A stretch of DNA of 64,000 nucleotides from Tetragenococcus koreensis (GTDB taxonomy: Bacteria; Bacillota; Bacilli; Lactobacillales; Enterococcaceae): positions 2,542,001 to 2,606,000 of the forward strand of contig NZ_CP027786.1 of the NCBI RefSeq assembly GCF_003795145.1. The letters run 5' to 3'. This document shows, in pieces, positions 1 through 8,852 of this stretch (its first letter is position 1; every line of letters starts with the position of its first letter). Below the pieces are notes generated by a model. The model did not search any database. It saw only the letters and a list, made by a program, of their open reading frames with translations, and was not told the DNA's origin. Position numbers and translations under genes: made by a program.

Positions 1-104
1 CCCAACAAAAGAAAGCAAAAATTGCTCCTTTTTATATCGTTCTTCTCATTTTTGCTTTGAATTTGATTATTAACTGGTTTTTAATTATAGCGACGATTGG
101 TTAA
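1..104 (+). CDS. C-terminal tail of a membrane protein (partial)
   Basis: An open frame enters from the left edge and ends at TAA 102-104, giving about 33 residues. A lysine-rich stretch (QQKKAK) is followed by a long hydrophobic run with a central LNLIINW, so this is probably the last transmembrane helix of a protein lying upstream of the window. A terminator follows at once, which supports a real gene end. The family cannot be identified from this fragment. Confidence 0.5.
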   Translation, partial: QQKKAKIAPFYIVLLIFALNLIINWFLIIATIG

Positions 105-125
105 AATAATATGCAAGATTTTTGT

Positions 126-157
126 CCCCAGATTAATTATCTGGGGGTTATTTTTTG
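126..157 (+). terminator. Rho-independent terminator
   Basis: CCCCAGAT and ATCTGGGG form an 8-bp stem around a short AT loop, followed by a T-rich run. It ends the transcript of the partial gene at the left edge and insulates adhE. Confidence 0.85.
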
Positions 158-242
158 CCTTGTAATCCTCTGATGGGTTTGTTCACTAAAATACAAATGT
201 AAACTTTTATTGAAAACAAAATAAAAAAATAAGAAAAAAGTA

Positions 243-274
243 TTGAAATTATAAGGGAAACAGTGTATTATAAT
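243..274 (+). promoter_or_regulatory. adhE promoter
   Basis: TTGAAA (243-248) and TATTAT (266-271) are 17 bp apart; an overlapping TATAAT lies at 269-274. The Rex-like dyad begins directly after the -10, as expected for a repressor that blocks RNA polymerase. Confidence 0.65.
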
Positions 275-292
275 AAGTGAATTAATTCACAA
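275..292 (+). promoter_or_regulatory. Rex-type operator upstream of adhE
   Basis: The perfect dyad GTGAATTAATTCAC (277-290) with flanking A residues fits the Rex consensus TTGTGAA-N4-TTCACAA except for the outermost left T. Rex is the NADH/NAD+-sensing repressor of fermentation genes, and adhE is a classical target. The site overlaps the expected transcription start. Regulation is inferred; the dyad is directly visible. Confidence 0.75.
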
Positions 293-348
293 AATAAAAT
301 GATCGAGACGTACGACGGAAGAAGAAATTATTTTGGAGGAGATTTTTG

Positions 349-3039
349 ATGGAAAAAACAGTGCAACGTACTGAACAAAAAGTTACGGTAGATAAGCAAA
401 CAAAAGAAGAAGCTGCTCGTAAATATACAGATACATTAGTGGAAAAAGCTTTAAAAGCAGAACAAGAATTTGCTAGCTTTACCCAAGAACAAGTAGATAA
501 AATTGTCAATGCTGCAGCGTTAGCTGGTTCAGAAGCGGCTTTAGAGTTAGCCCATGAAGCAGTCAATGAAACAGGCCGTGGGGTTGTTGAAGATAAAGAT
601 ACCAAAAATCGTTTTGCAACTGAAAATGTTTACCACTCCATTAAAGACGATAAGACAGTGGGCGTAATTGGAGAAGATAAAGTTTTAGGTAGTGTAAAAA
701 TTGCTTCCCCTTTGGGCGTTTTAGCAGGAATTGTTCCTACGACGAATCCAACGTCAACAGCGATGTTTAAATCACTGATCTCCTTGAAAACGAGAAACGC
801 CATCGTCTTTGCATTTCATCCGCAAGCTCAAAATTGTTCCGTGCATGCGGCAAAGATTATTTATGATGCAGCAGTAAAAGCGGGAGCACCGAAAGATATT
901 ATTCAATGGATAGAAACGCCGTCGCTTGAAAGTACCTCTGCTTTAATTCAAAATCCGAAAATTGCTTCGATTTTGGCCACAGGTGGACCTGGGATGGTAA
1001 ATGCCGCATTGAAATCAGGAAACCCATCGATGGGCGTAGGTCCTGGTAATGGCGCCATCTTTGTCGACCATACAGCTGATATTAGCCGAGCAGTAGAAGA
1101 CTTATTATTATCCAAGCGTTTTGATAACGGAATGATTTGTGCTACTGAAAACTCAGCCGTTATAGAAGCTCCGGTTTATGATGAATGGTTAGAAAAAATA
1201 CAAGAAAAAGGTGCTTATGTGGTACCTAAAAAAGATTACAAAAAAATTGCTGATTTTGTTTTTAATGATAATCATGGCGTTAATGGTGCAGTGGCAGGCA
1301 TGCCAGCTAGCTGGATCGCTGAACAAGCAGGCGTTAAACTATCAAAAGGAAAAGATGTTTTGTTATTTGAATTAGACGCTAAAAACATTGGGGAAAAATT
1401 GTCTTCTGAAAAATTATCACCACTGCTGTCTGTCTATAAAGCAAAAGATCGTCAAGATGGAATTAAGATTGTGGATGATTTGTTGAATTACCAAGGCGCA
1501 GGACACAATGCTGGTATTCAGATCGGTTCTCAGATTGACCCATTTGTTGAAGAGTATGGAGAAAAAACGAAGGCTTCACGTGTGATCATTAATCAACCAG
1601 ATTCAATTGGTGCAATCGGGGACGTTTATACCGATGCTTTAAAATCAAGCCTAACCTTAGGAACAGGATCATGGGGGAAAAATTCATTGTCTCATAACTT
1701 ATCAACAGAAGATTTATTGAACATCAAAACAGTTGCTAAACGTCGTAATCGTCCGCAATGGATTCGTTTACCGGAAAAAGTTTATTATGAAGAAAATTCC
1801 ATTTCGTACCTACAAGATGAATACGAAAAAATAGAACGGGCATTTATTGTGGCTGACCCGGGTATGGTGCAATTTGGCTTCGTTGATAAAGTATATGAAC
1901 AGCTAGAAATTCGTGATGATCCAGTCAAAACATCAATCTATGGATCTGTACAACCCGACCCTACTTTAGGTCAAACGATTGAAATTGCACGACAAATGCA
2001 GGCCTTTAAGCCAGATGCTATTTTAGCAGTGGGTGGAGGTTCAGCTTTAGATGCAGCTAAAATTGCTCGTTACATCTATGAGTATTCGATTGATCAAGCG
2101 CCTGGATTTTTAGATAGTTATGAAAAAGTAAGTGAAGTATTTGTGCAATTACAACAAAAATTCTTAGATATCCGTAAACGTATTGTGAAATTCCATCACT
2201 CGGAACATACAAAACTGTTTGCCATACCGACGACTTCAGGAACCGGCTCAGAAGTAACGCCGTTTGCCGTTATTACGGATGATCATACCCATGTGAAGTA
2301 TCCATTGGCTGATTATGAATTAACGCCACAAGTAGCTATTGTTGATCCTGCGTTTGTAATGACAGTGCCAAAAAGAACCGTCGCTTTGTCAGGACTGGAT
2401 TCATTGTCACATGCTTTAGAGTCATATGTTTCCGTTCTTTCGTCAAATTTCACTCGTCCTTGGGCATTAGAAGCCATTAAGTTAATCTTTGAGAACTTAG
2501 AAACGTCTTATAATTATGATCCAAAAAATCCAACCTTAGAAGGCGAAGCTGCTCGTGAAAATATGCATTATGCGGCAACGCTTGCTGGGATGTCATTTGC
2601 CAACGCATTCTTAGGAATCAATCACTCGATTGCCCACAAGATTGGCGGCGAATTCGGCTTACCACATGGGTTAGCTATCTCGATTGCGATGACTCACGTC
2701 GTTCGCTTCAACGCAGCGACTGGGAATGTTAAGCGCACGCCGTTCCCACGTTATGAAGTCTACCGGGGACAAAAAGATTATGCTGAGATTGCACGTTATC
2801 TAGGATTAAAAGGAACCACAGATGGTGAGTTGGTTGAAGCATTATGTGCGAAGATTGATGAATTAATGAAAGCAGTCGAAGTAGAACCAACGCTTTCAGC
2901 AAATGGGGTTACGAAACAACATTTCAATAAATCAATTGATCAACTTATTGACTTAATTTACAACGACCAATGTACTTCAGGTAACCCACGACAACCTTAT
3001 TTAGAAGATTTACGTCAATTATTGATGGACCAATTTTAA
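349..3039 (+). CDS. adhE: Bifunctional acetaldehyde-CoA/alcohol dehydrogenase
   Basis: AdhE reduces acetyl-CoA to acetaldehyde and then ethanol, using two NADH, in mixed-acid fermentation; it forms cytoplasmic spirosomes. The 896-residue protein has the N-terminal aldehyde dehydrogenase half with the catalytic cysteine in NGMICATENS, a linker, and an iron-dependent alcohol dehydrogenase half with the nucleotide motif GGGSALDAAK and iron-binding histidines in HSIAHKIGGEFGLPHG. Length is normal for the family. ATG 349 is chosen over the in-frame TTG at 346 because GGAGGA at 335-340 is correctly spaced. It is monocistronic, with a Rex-like operator in front and a strong terminator behind. Confidence 0.97.
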   Translation: MEKTVQRTEQKVTVDKQTKEEAARKYTDTLVEKALKAEQEFASFTQEQVDKIVNAAALAGSEAALELAHEAVNETGRGVVEDKDTKNRFATENVYHSIKDDKTVGVIGEDKVLGSVKIASPLGVLAGIVPTTNPTSTAMFKSLISLKTRNAIVFAFHPQAQNCSVHAAKIIYDAAVKAGAPKDIIQWIETPSLESTSALIQNPKIASILATGGPGMVNAALKSGNPSMGVGPGNGAIFVDHTADISRAVEDLLLSKRFDNGMICATENSAVIEAPVYDEWLEKIQEKGAYVVPKKDYKKIADFVFNDNHGVNGAVAGMPASWIAEQAGVKLSKGKDVLLFELDAKNIGEKLSSEKLSPLLSVYKAKDRQDGIKIVDDLLNYQGAGHNAGIQIGSQIDPFVEEYGEKTKASRVIINQPDSIGAIGDVYTDALKSSLTLGTGSWGKNSLSHNLSTEDLLNIKTVAKRRNRPQWIRLPEKVYYEENSISYLQDEYEKIERAFIVADPGMVQFGFVDKVYEQLEIRDDPVKTSIYGSVQPDPTLGQTIEIARQMQAFKPDAILAVGGGSALDAAKIARYIYEYSIDQAPGFLDSYEKVSEVFVQLQQKFLDIRKRIVKFHHSEHTKLFAIPTTSGTGSEVTPFAVITDDHTHVKYPLADYELTPQVAIVDPAFVMTVPKRTVALSGLDSLSHALESYVSVLSSNFTRPWALEAIKLIFENLETSYNYDPKNPTLEGEAARENMHYAATLAGMSFANAFLGINHSIAHKIGGEFGLPHGLAISIAMTHVVRFNAATGNVKRTPFPRYEVYRGQKDYAEIARYLGLKGTTDGELVEALCAKIDELMKAVEVEPTLSANGVTKQHFNKSIDQLIDLIYNDQCTSGNPRQPYLEDLRQLLMDQF

Positions 3040-3048
3040 AGAAAATGG

Positions 3049-3086
3049 AAAAGCGACTAAAATAAAAAAATTTTAGTCGCTTTTTT
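3049..3086 (+). terminator. adhE terminator
   Basis: AAGCGACTAAAAT pairs with ATTTTAGTCGCTT, a 13-bp stem with a short A loop, followed by six T residues. Confidence 0.9.
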
Positions 3087-3129
3087 GCGTATCTTAGTAT
3101 GAAGCTATATTTTGAAGGAGGCAGAAAAG

Positions 3130-4116
3130 ATGCGCAAGGAGTCACAAGATTTATCTTGGTTAGGAGCAATAAGAAAACGGGGACCTTTAAGTAATGAAGA
3201 AGAGAAAAGTTATCAACGTTCATTAAATGGTTTGCAAGGAGAGGTTGCGTTTGATCAGTTATATCGTCATTTTTTAGGAAATGAAACCGATTGTTTGGAT
3301 GACGTGACTCTCGAGTATAAGGGCGATGTTTTACAGATGGATAAAATTTTTAAAGATAAGAATACTATTCATTTAGCAGATATAAAGAACTACCAAGGGA
3401 ATTATGTCTATGAAAATAATGCCTTAAAACTAGGGAGTACAACCTTTGCGAATGATATTATCGAACAAGCAAGACGATCGCGGAGAATTTTTACTCGCTT
3501 ATTTGAAGATTATCATTTACCATTGGAAATTCAAAACGTCATTGTTTTTATTAATGATCAAGGTAGAATCACTCTTTACGATGATCTACCTGAAATTGTT
3601 TTAAACTATGAAGAAATACCTGGGTGGCTGATGAAGATACGAAATCACACGCAACAAAGTCAGGAGTTTGATTGGCAAAATTTAATACAAAAATATCAAA
3701 TTTCATCCTATGCAACTAGCAGGATCTGTTCGACAGAAAGGTTGAATCATTTAAAAAAAGGAATTCATTGCGAAAAATGTGGAAGTTTTTCGTTGAAATC
3801 CACTCGTTATACATTTCAATGTTTATGCGGACACGTTGAAATTAAGCAAATCGCTTTTTTACGAACGATCTGCGAATATGGAGTTATTATGCATCATTTG
3901 CCGTTGAAACGAAGTGAAATAATAAAATTTTTTGGAGAAAAATATTCTAGTGACTATATCAAAAAAACTTTGTCAAATTACTTTGTCCCTCTAAACGCAG
4001 ATATAAAAGATGGTAAATATCAAAATTACGGCCAACCCTTTAATTACTGGTTTGAAAATGAAGCTACTCGTTTGGAAAAACTAGAAAAGAGAAAAAATTG
4101 GCATTCCAGTTTTTAA
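3130..4116 (+). CDS. NERD-domain protein with C-terminal zinc ribbon
   Basis: This 328-residue protein is probably cytoplasmic. Residues about 30-150 look like a NERD (nuclease-related) domain: GLQGEVAFDQLY at the start, then a conserved acidic residue before VTLEYKGDVLQMD and ADIKNYQG, matching the restriction-endonuclease-like fold (D...xxK). Near residue 220 there is a CxxC...CxC cluster (CEKCG and CLCG) that looks like a zinc ribbon, so DNA binding is plausible. ATG 3130 is used because GGAGG at 3116-3120 precedes it; an in-frame upstream TTG lacks a ribosome site. It stands alone between the adhE terminator and a tandem-repeat array. The physiological role of NERD proteins is not established; nuclease activity is inference. 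Confidence 0.75.
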   Translation: MRKESQDLSWLGAIRKRGPLSNEEEKSYQRSLNGLQGEVAFDQLYRHFLGNETDCLDDVTLEYKGDVLQMDKIFKDKNTIHLADIKNYQGNYVYENNALKLGSTTFANDIIEQARRSRRIFTRLFEDYHLPLEIQNVIVFINDQGRITLYDDLPEIVLNYEEIPGWLMKIRNHTQQSQEFDWQNLIQKYQISSYATSRICSTERLNHLKKGIHCEKCGSFSLKSTRYTFQCLCGHVEIKQIAFLRTICEYGVIMHHLPLKRSEIIKFFGEKYSSDYIKKTLSNYFVPLNADIKDGKYQNYGQPFNYWFENEATRLEKLEKRKNWHSSF

Positions 4117-4127
4117 ATAATAATACT

Positions 4128-4555
4128 ATTGGTGGTATATCGAGCGATGTGGCACCGATCCATAAAATATTGTGGGGACATCAAGCAATGTGGCACCGAT
4201 CCATAAAAAATTGGAGGCATGTCAAGCGATGTGCCACCGATCTGTAGAATATTGGAGGGACATTAAGCGATGTGGCACCGATCCATAAAATATTGGAGGC
4301 ATGTCGAGCGATGTGCCACCGATCCATAAAATATTGGAGGGACATCAAGCAATGTGCCACCGATCTGCAAAAAATCGGAGGGACATCAAGCAATGTACCA
4401 CCGATCCATAAAATATTGGGGGGACATCAAGCAATGTGGCACCAATCTGTAGAATATTGGAGGGACATTAAGCAATGTGCCACCGATCTGCAAAAAATTG
4501 GAGGGACATCGAAAGAGTTGCCTCCAATAACTACAAATATTGGTGGTAAAAAAAT
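4128..4555 (+). repeat. 41-bp tandem repeat array (about 10 units)
   Basis: Unit starts fall exactly every 41 bp from 4146 to 4515 (4146, 4187, 4228, 4269, 4310, 4351, 4392, 4433, 4474 and a degenerate 4515), with a partial unit before 4146. Each unit has GTGSCACCGAT, a variable middle (CCATAAAAT, CTGTAGAAT or CTGCAAAAA), then ATTGGAGGGACAT and CAAGC. CCACCGAT and ATTGGAGG are near-complementary, so each unit can form a small hairpin. The unit length is not a multiple of three and no coherent protein or ribosome site is present, so this is non-coding. There is no repeat/unique-spacer alternation, so it is not CRISPR. Confidence 0.92.
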
Positions 4556-4582
4556 ATTTCCATACGAATCGTCACTAAGTAG

Positions 4583-4611
4583 TTGCATTTTTTCCAGATT
4601 ATTGGTAGTAT
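4583..4611 (+). promoter_or_regulatory. Promoter of the T-box/oppA/pepT transcript
   Basis: TTGCAT (4583-4588) and TAGTAT (4606-4611) with 17-bp spacing lie just upstream of the T-box leader. The predicted start near 4618 would include the full leader. Confidence 0.5.
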
Positions 4612-4624
4612 TCAGAAAAATATA

Positions 4625-4887
4625 AAAATTCTGTGAAGAGAAAAGTAGGCTTGAAAAACTTTTAGAGAGATCTTGGTGGGTGAAAAAGATTGGTTGGAAG
4701 AGTTGAAAAATGGTCTCTGAGAAAAATTGTTGATAGGTAAGCAATTTCGGATTCAGTTCATTCGTTAAAAAAGAACGCCGATAATCATAATTGTCGGAAT
4801 AAGAGAAGGAAACTTCTGAAAAAAGGTGGTACCGCGTATTATTCGTCCTTTTACTAGTTCATTACTGGTAAGAGGGCTTTTTTTTAT
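4625..4887 (+). promoter_or_regulatory. T-box leader, probable Met specifier
   Basis: The leader has the invariant T-box AAGGTGGTACCGCG (4822-4836), the AG-bulge and terminal-loop motifs AGAGAG and GGTGGGTG, and a terminator hairpin. In the stem I 3' strand, GAAAA-ATG-GTCTCTGAG aligns with the B. subtilis glyQS pattern GAAA-GGC-ATTCTTGAG, placing ATG (methionine) at the specifier position; AAT (Asn), one base earlier, is the main alternative. Uncharged tRNA would stabilise the antiterminator and switch on the downstream peptide-binding protein and peptidase genes. Confidence 0.9.
4846..4887 (+). terminator. T-box-controlled terminator
   Basis: CCTTTTACTAGT pairs with ACTGGTAAGAGG (with G-U pairs) and is followed by a run of eight T residues. 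Its 5' arm follows directly after the T-box sequence, as expected for mutually exclusive antiterminator and terminator. Confidence 0.85.
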
Positions 4888-4910
4888 AAAAAATAAGGGA
4901 GGAATGTAGA

Positions 4911-6554
4911 ATGAAAAAGGGGATAAAAGCAGCATTTATACTGGGAGCAGCATTGTTAATTTTGGGAGGTTGTAGTACAGGGCAAAGTGAAGATGCAGCG
5001 CAAGGGAATAGCTCTGCGGGGTCGCAATCGCTGGCGGTCAGTTTACCAGAACAGTTATCAACGTTAGATACGACACAAACTACTGACAAAGTGACATTTA
5101 CTGTCGCACAACACTTATTTGAAGGGTTATATCGCTTGGATGAAAATAGCGAAGAAGTTCCTGGCTTGGCAGAATCAGTTGATATTAGCGATGATGGCAA
5201 AACATACACTTTCCATTTGCGAGATGGACTTAAGTGGAGCGACGGTACCCCGATTACAGCTAACGATTTTGAGTTTTCATGGAAGCGACTAGTTAACCCA
5301 GACACAATGGGGCCGAATGCTTACTGGTTGGACAATGTCGAAAATAGTTTGGATATCCGAAATGGTGAAAAAGATATTGATACGATGGGGATCGAAGCAG
5401 TTGATGATCAAACGTTTGAAGTTCAGTTGATTGACCCACAGCCTTCATTTTTATCTGTTATTTCGATTGCTTGGTTAGCTCCGCAAAATGAGGATTATGT
5501 GAATGAAAAAGGCGACAATTATGCTGCATCAAGTGATGATATTATTTATTCTGGCCCGTTTATTTTAGAAAACTGGGATCGTAGTTCAGATACATGGGAA
5601 TTAAAACCTAATCCAGAATATTATGATAATGATGTTGTAAATTTAGATGAAGTACAGGGTTCCACTGTAAAAGAAGAAAATACAGGGATTAATTTGTTTG
5701 AATCTGGTGATTTAGATTTTACTAATATTAGCGGACAGTTCGTTCAACAATATAAAAATGATGATGCATTAGTTTCCCAACAAGAAGTCGCCAATCAATT
5801 TTTAGATTTTAATAAAAAAGCCAATGACGAACTTGCTAATGTTCATTTGCGTAAAGCTTTTGCTTTAGCCATAGATAAAGAGAATTTAGTTAAAAGTGTC
5901 TTGGATGATGGGTCAAAGCCTTTAAATGGCCTGATTCCAGCTGGTTTATATGAAAATAGTGAGACCAAAGAAGACTTCCGCGAGTATAGTGGAAATTACA
6001 ATGAATATGACCTTGACGAAGCTAAAAAGGAGTGGGCCAAAGCGCAAGAGGAAATAGGGGATTCGGTTGAATTGGATCTATTAGTAGGTGATTTGGATAA
6101 TAGTAAAAAAGTAGCTGAGTATATCCAAAGTCAGTTAGAGGAAAATTTGGATGGCGTAACGATTAATGTGACGCCGCAACCACCTAACAATGTCAATGAA
6201 TCGCGTACAAACAAAGATTATGAATTATCATTATCGGGTTGGATTGCTGGTAGCAGCGATATGAATTCTTATTTCAATTTATACCGACCAGGATCATCTT
6301 ATAACTACGGCGAGTACGAAAATAAAGAATATGGTGAACTGGCTGAAAAAGCTGTGACAGAAGATGCAAATGATGAAAATCAAATGTTTGAAGACTATAA
6401 AGAAGCTGAAAAGATACTTTTGTCCGATGATGCGGCGCAGGTACCAATCTATCAAAGTGCTGCTAACTATTTGGTTAACCCTGATGTTAAACGGATAGTT
6501 TATCATTCCTTTGGTGATTATTTTTATTTGCGAGAAGCAACGATAGAGGAGTAA
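4911..6554 (+). CDS. Oligopeptide ABC transporter substrate-binding lipoprotein (OppA family)
   Basis: This 547-residue extracellular lipoprotein captures peptides for an ABC importer. The N terminus is a lipoprotein signal peptide, MKKGIKAAFILGAALLIL, with lipobox LGGC and mature Cys near residue 21. The remainder is a family 5 solute-binding protein: it starts its fold with LPEQLSTLDTTQTTDK and contains YTFHLRDGLKWSDGTPITA and RKAFALAIDKENLV, typical of OppA/MppA. Its permease and ATPase genes are not in this window, so it must use a transporter encoded elsewhere. The T-box in front ties expression to uncharged (probably methionyl) tRNA, so it likely supplies amino acids as peptides. pepT follows after 9 bp, giving import plus hydrolysis in one operon. 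Confidence 0.92.
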   Translation: MKKGIKAAFILGAALLILGGCSTGQSEDAAQGNSSAGSQSLAVSLPEQLSTLDTTQTTDKVTFTVAQHLFEGLYRLDENSEEVPGLAESVDISDDGKTYTFHLRDGLKWSDGTPITANDFEFSWKRLVNPDTMGPNAYWLDNVENSLDIRNGEKDIDTMGIEAVDDQTFEVQLIDPQPSFLSVISIAWLAPQNEDYVNEKGDNYAASSDDIIYSGPFILENWDRSSDTWELKPNPEYYDNDVVNLDEVQGSTVKEENTGINLFESGDLDFTNISGQFVQQYKNDDALVSQQEVANQFLDFNKKANDELANVHLRKAFALAIDKENLVKSVLDDGSKPLNGLIPAGLYENSETKEDFREYSGNYNEYDLDEAKKEWAKAQEEIGDSVELDLLVGDLDNSKKVAEYIQSQLEENLDGVTINVTPQPPNNVNESRTNKDYELSLSGWIAGSSDMNSYFNLYRPGSSYNYGEYENKEYGELAEKAVTEDANDENQMFEDYKEAEKILLSDDAAQVPIYQSAANYLVNPDVKRIVYHSFGDYFYLREATIEE

Positions 6555-6563
6555 ACGAAAAAT

Positions 6564-7787
6564 ATGAGTGAATTATTAAATGATTTTTTAGCTTTTGTGC
6601 GAATCAATACGCGTTCGGATGTTACTTCAGAACAGATTCCTACGACATCAGGACAAATTGAATTAGCAAAAATATTAGAAAAGAAATTGCAAGAATTGGG
6701 TTTAGAAGAAGTTTCGTATGACACGGCTAACGGCTATTTATTGGGGAAATTGCCAGGTAATCCGGAGCAAATTGCTTTAGGTTTTATTGCCCATCTAGAC
6801 ACAGCTGACTTTAATGCTGAAAATACTCAACCACAAGTCTTTGAAAATTATGATGGCAACGATATTGCGCTGCATAAAGAATCAGATATCGTGCTAAAAG
6901 TAAAAGAATTTCCAAATTTACAAGATTACATCGGTCAAACGTTGATTACAACTAATGGATTAACCTTGCTGGGCGCCGATGACAAGGCGGGAATCGCTGA
7001 GATCCTAGCGATGTTGCGTTATTTTAAGGCACATCCTGATAGAAACCGAGGTGATATTTGGGTAGCCTTTGGTCCAGATGAGGAAATTGGTCGTGGAGCA
7101 GATCGATTTCCTGTTGAAAAATTTCCTGTTCGTTACGCTTATACTGTTGATAGTGGTCGTGTGGGCAATTTTGAATACGAAACCTTTAATGCTGCTACAA
7201 TAACCATTGAAATCGAAGGAACTAGCGTTCATCCGGGTACAGCTTATGGTCAAATGGTCAATGCACTTAAATTAGGTGAAGAGCTCGATGCAGCTTTGCC
7301 AAAAGATGAAGTCCCAGAAAAGACTCGCGGCTACGAAGGATTTTACTTACTCAATAAATTCACTGGTTCAATTGATCATGCGACATTAAATTATATTATT
7401 CGCGATCACGACGAAGAGAAATTCGAGACACGTAAACAAACCATTGTAGAAATTATTGATGAAATCAACGGGCGTTTTGCTAATCCGCGTCTTTATTATG
7501 AAATGGAGGATCAGTACTATAATATGCGCCAAATTATTGATCAATATCCTAACTCAGTCAAATTAGCGAAAGATGCGATGGAAAAAATTGGCATCACGCC
7601 AAACGTGCAACCTTTTCGTGGCGGAACGGATGGCTCAAAAATTTCATTAAAAGGATTGCCAACGCCTAATATATTTACCGGAGGTGAGAATTTTCATGGT
7701 CAATATGAGTTTATCACTTTAGAAGCTATGGAAAAAACAACGGAGACACTGATAGAAATGGTCCAGCTATCTGTGAAATACGACTGA
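6564..7787 (+). CDS. pepT: Peptidase T (tripeptide aminopeptidase)
   Basis: PepT is a cytoplasmic di-zinc M20 peptidase that removes N-terminal residues from tripeptides. The 407-residue length is standard. Metal and catalytic motifs are visible: HLDTADF (HxD), GADDKAGIAE with the bridging Asp, GPDEEIGRGA with the catalytic Glu pair, and a late His in GGENFHGQYE. The dimerisation (lid) domain lies between about residues 205 and 315. It follows the oppA-like gene by 9 bp and shares its T-box, so imported peptides would be cut to amino acids in the same response. A terminator follows. Confidence 0.95.
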   Translation: MSELLNDFLAFVRINTRSDVTSEQIPTTSGQIELAKILEKKLQELGLEEVSYDTANGYLLGKLPGNPEQIALGFIAHLDTADFNAENTQPQVFENYDGNDIALHKESDIVLKVKEFPNLQDYIGQTLITTNGLTLLGADDKAGIAEILAMLRYFKAHPDRNRGDIWVAFGPDEEIGRGADRFPVEKFPVRYAYTVDSGRVGNFEYETFNAATITIEIEGTSVHPGTAYGQMVNALKLGEELDAALPKDEVPEKTRGYEGFYLLNKFTGSIDHATLNYIIRDHDEEKFETRKQTIVEIIDEINGRFANPRLYYEMEDQYYNMRQIIDQYPNSVKLAKDAMEKIGITPNVQPFRGGTDGSKISLKGLPTPNIFTGGENFHGQYEFITLEAMEKTTETLIEMVQLSVKYD

Positions 7788-7790
7788 AAA

Positions 7791-7827
7791 AAAGCCCTTG
7801 GTTTGGATAACCAAGGGTCACTTTTTT
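7791..7827. terminator. Bidirectional terminator between convergent genes
   Basis: CCCTTGGTT and AACCAAGGG form a stem with a short loop. A-rich sequence lies on the left and T-rich on the right, so it can end pepT and also the convergent acyltransferase transcript, whose stop codon overlaps the stem edge. Confidence 0.85.
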
Positions 7828-8804
7828 GGTTGGAAAAGATGAGGAACCAACTTACTTTGTAGCATCGTTAAAATCAAAGCGATAGGAAAAGTTGTCAAAA
7901 AACGCAAAAGCCAAGGATCTTGTTCTACAAAGAGATTGAAATACATAATCGGAAACAAATGCCAATAATATAATTCTAAAGAATGCTGTGATAGCCAATC
8001 AATACCTGGTATTTTCTGCAGCATTTGTCTTACAACTTGATTACTGACAAGCCAAAAGAGTAGCAAAGATATAGCTAATCCATAACTGATAAAATAAACA
8101 GTGGGCGGATACTTGTTGCCTTCAATTGAAGGCAAATTTTGATCATTTGCTGTGAACAAAAATAAAATCAGAAAGCAACTAAACAAAAACAGATTTTCTT
8201 TTTTACTCTGCCGAATTGCCCACATACCTACTAATGCGGCCAGCGCATAACCGAATGAAATGGCGACATACTGTTCAAAAATCGTATGACTCATGCCGGA
8301 TAATCCAGAAACTAGCGCATTCAAGGCTTTTTGTAATAACAGGCACACCACAATCAGGCTCAATTTTTGCAGCGGACGCGTGGCTTTTTTGGCTAACCAA
8401 TAAAGAAGAGGAGACAAAATAGCGATTATAAAAAATACACGAATAACCCAAATATAACCAATGCCCCAAATCATAGAATAAGAGGAGAGCACCTTTCTAA
8501 AACTAAAGGGAAATGTTTGATTTGTGATTGTGATAAAAATGAATAGGGTCAGGAAAAATAATGTTAAAAAGATCCATGCTGGAATAATTAATCGCATAAA
8601 TCGTTCTTTTAAATAGGTTAGGTAAGGTTTTATTTTCGTTTTTCGTTCTGTACTTAAACGATAAGAAGCACCGAGAATAAAAGTTATCAAAATAACATCA
8701 AAATCGCGCAGCTCATAAAGCCACTGCGGTGGTCTAGTATGAGCCAACATGATTAACAAAATGGCTAATGCTCGCAATGCATCGATTCTTATATCTCTTT
8801 TCAT
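7818..8804 (-). CDS. Acyltransferase family 3 membrane protein
   Basis: This 328-residue polytopic membrane protein begins MKRDIRIDALRALAILLIMLAH, the hallmark opening of acyltransferase family 3 (OafA/YrhL/NodX type) with the conserved Arg and catalytic His near residue 22. Eight or more hydrophobic segments follow. Members transfer acetyl or other acyl groups to cell-surface polysaccharides or lipids; the acceptor here is unknown. No extracytoplasmic SGNH domain is fused. GGAGG precedes ATG 8804. It is convergent with pepT and lies just downstream of the RpiR regulator on the same strand, with no obvious functional link. Confidence 0.8.
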   Translation of the reverse strand: MKRDIRIDALRALAILLIMLAHTRPPQWLYELRDFDVILITFILGASYRLSTERKTKIKPYLTYLKERFMRLIIPAWIFLTLFFLTLFIFITITNQTFPFSFRKVLSSYSMIWGIGYIWVIRVFFIIAILSPLLYWLAKKATRPLQKLSLIVVCLLLQKALNALVSGLSGMSHTIFEQYVAISFGYALAALVGMWAIRQSKKENLFLFSCFLILFLFTANDQNLPSIEGNKYPPTVYFISYGLAISLLLFWLVSNQVVRQMLQKIPGIDWLSQHSLELYYWHLFPIMYFNLFVEQDPWLLRFLTTFPIALILTMLQSKLVPHLFQPKK

Positions 8805-8852
8805 TGGGAGCCTCCTAAATAAGATAGATTTAATGACATTTGATAAGTTTTA

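Noticed and set aside
4128-4555. CRISPR array
   Set aside because: The whole 41-bp unit repeats in tandem with no unique spacers, and no cas genes are present.
4181-4744. Overlapping open frames on both strands across the 41-bp array
   Set aside because: They arise from repeat periodicity, have no ribosome sites and repetitive implausible composition.
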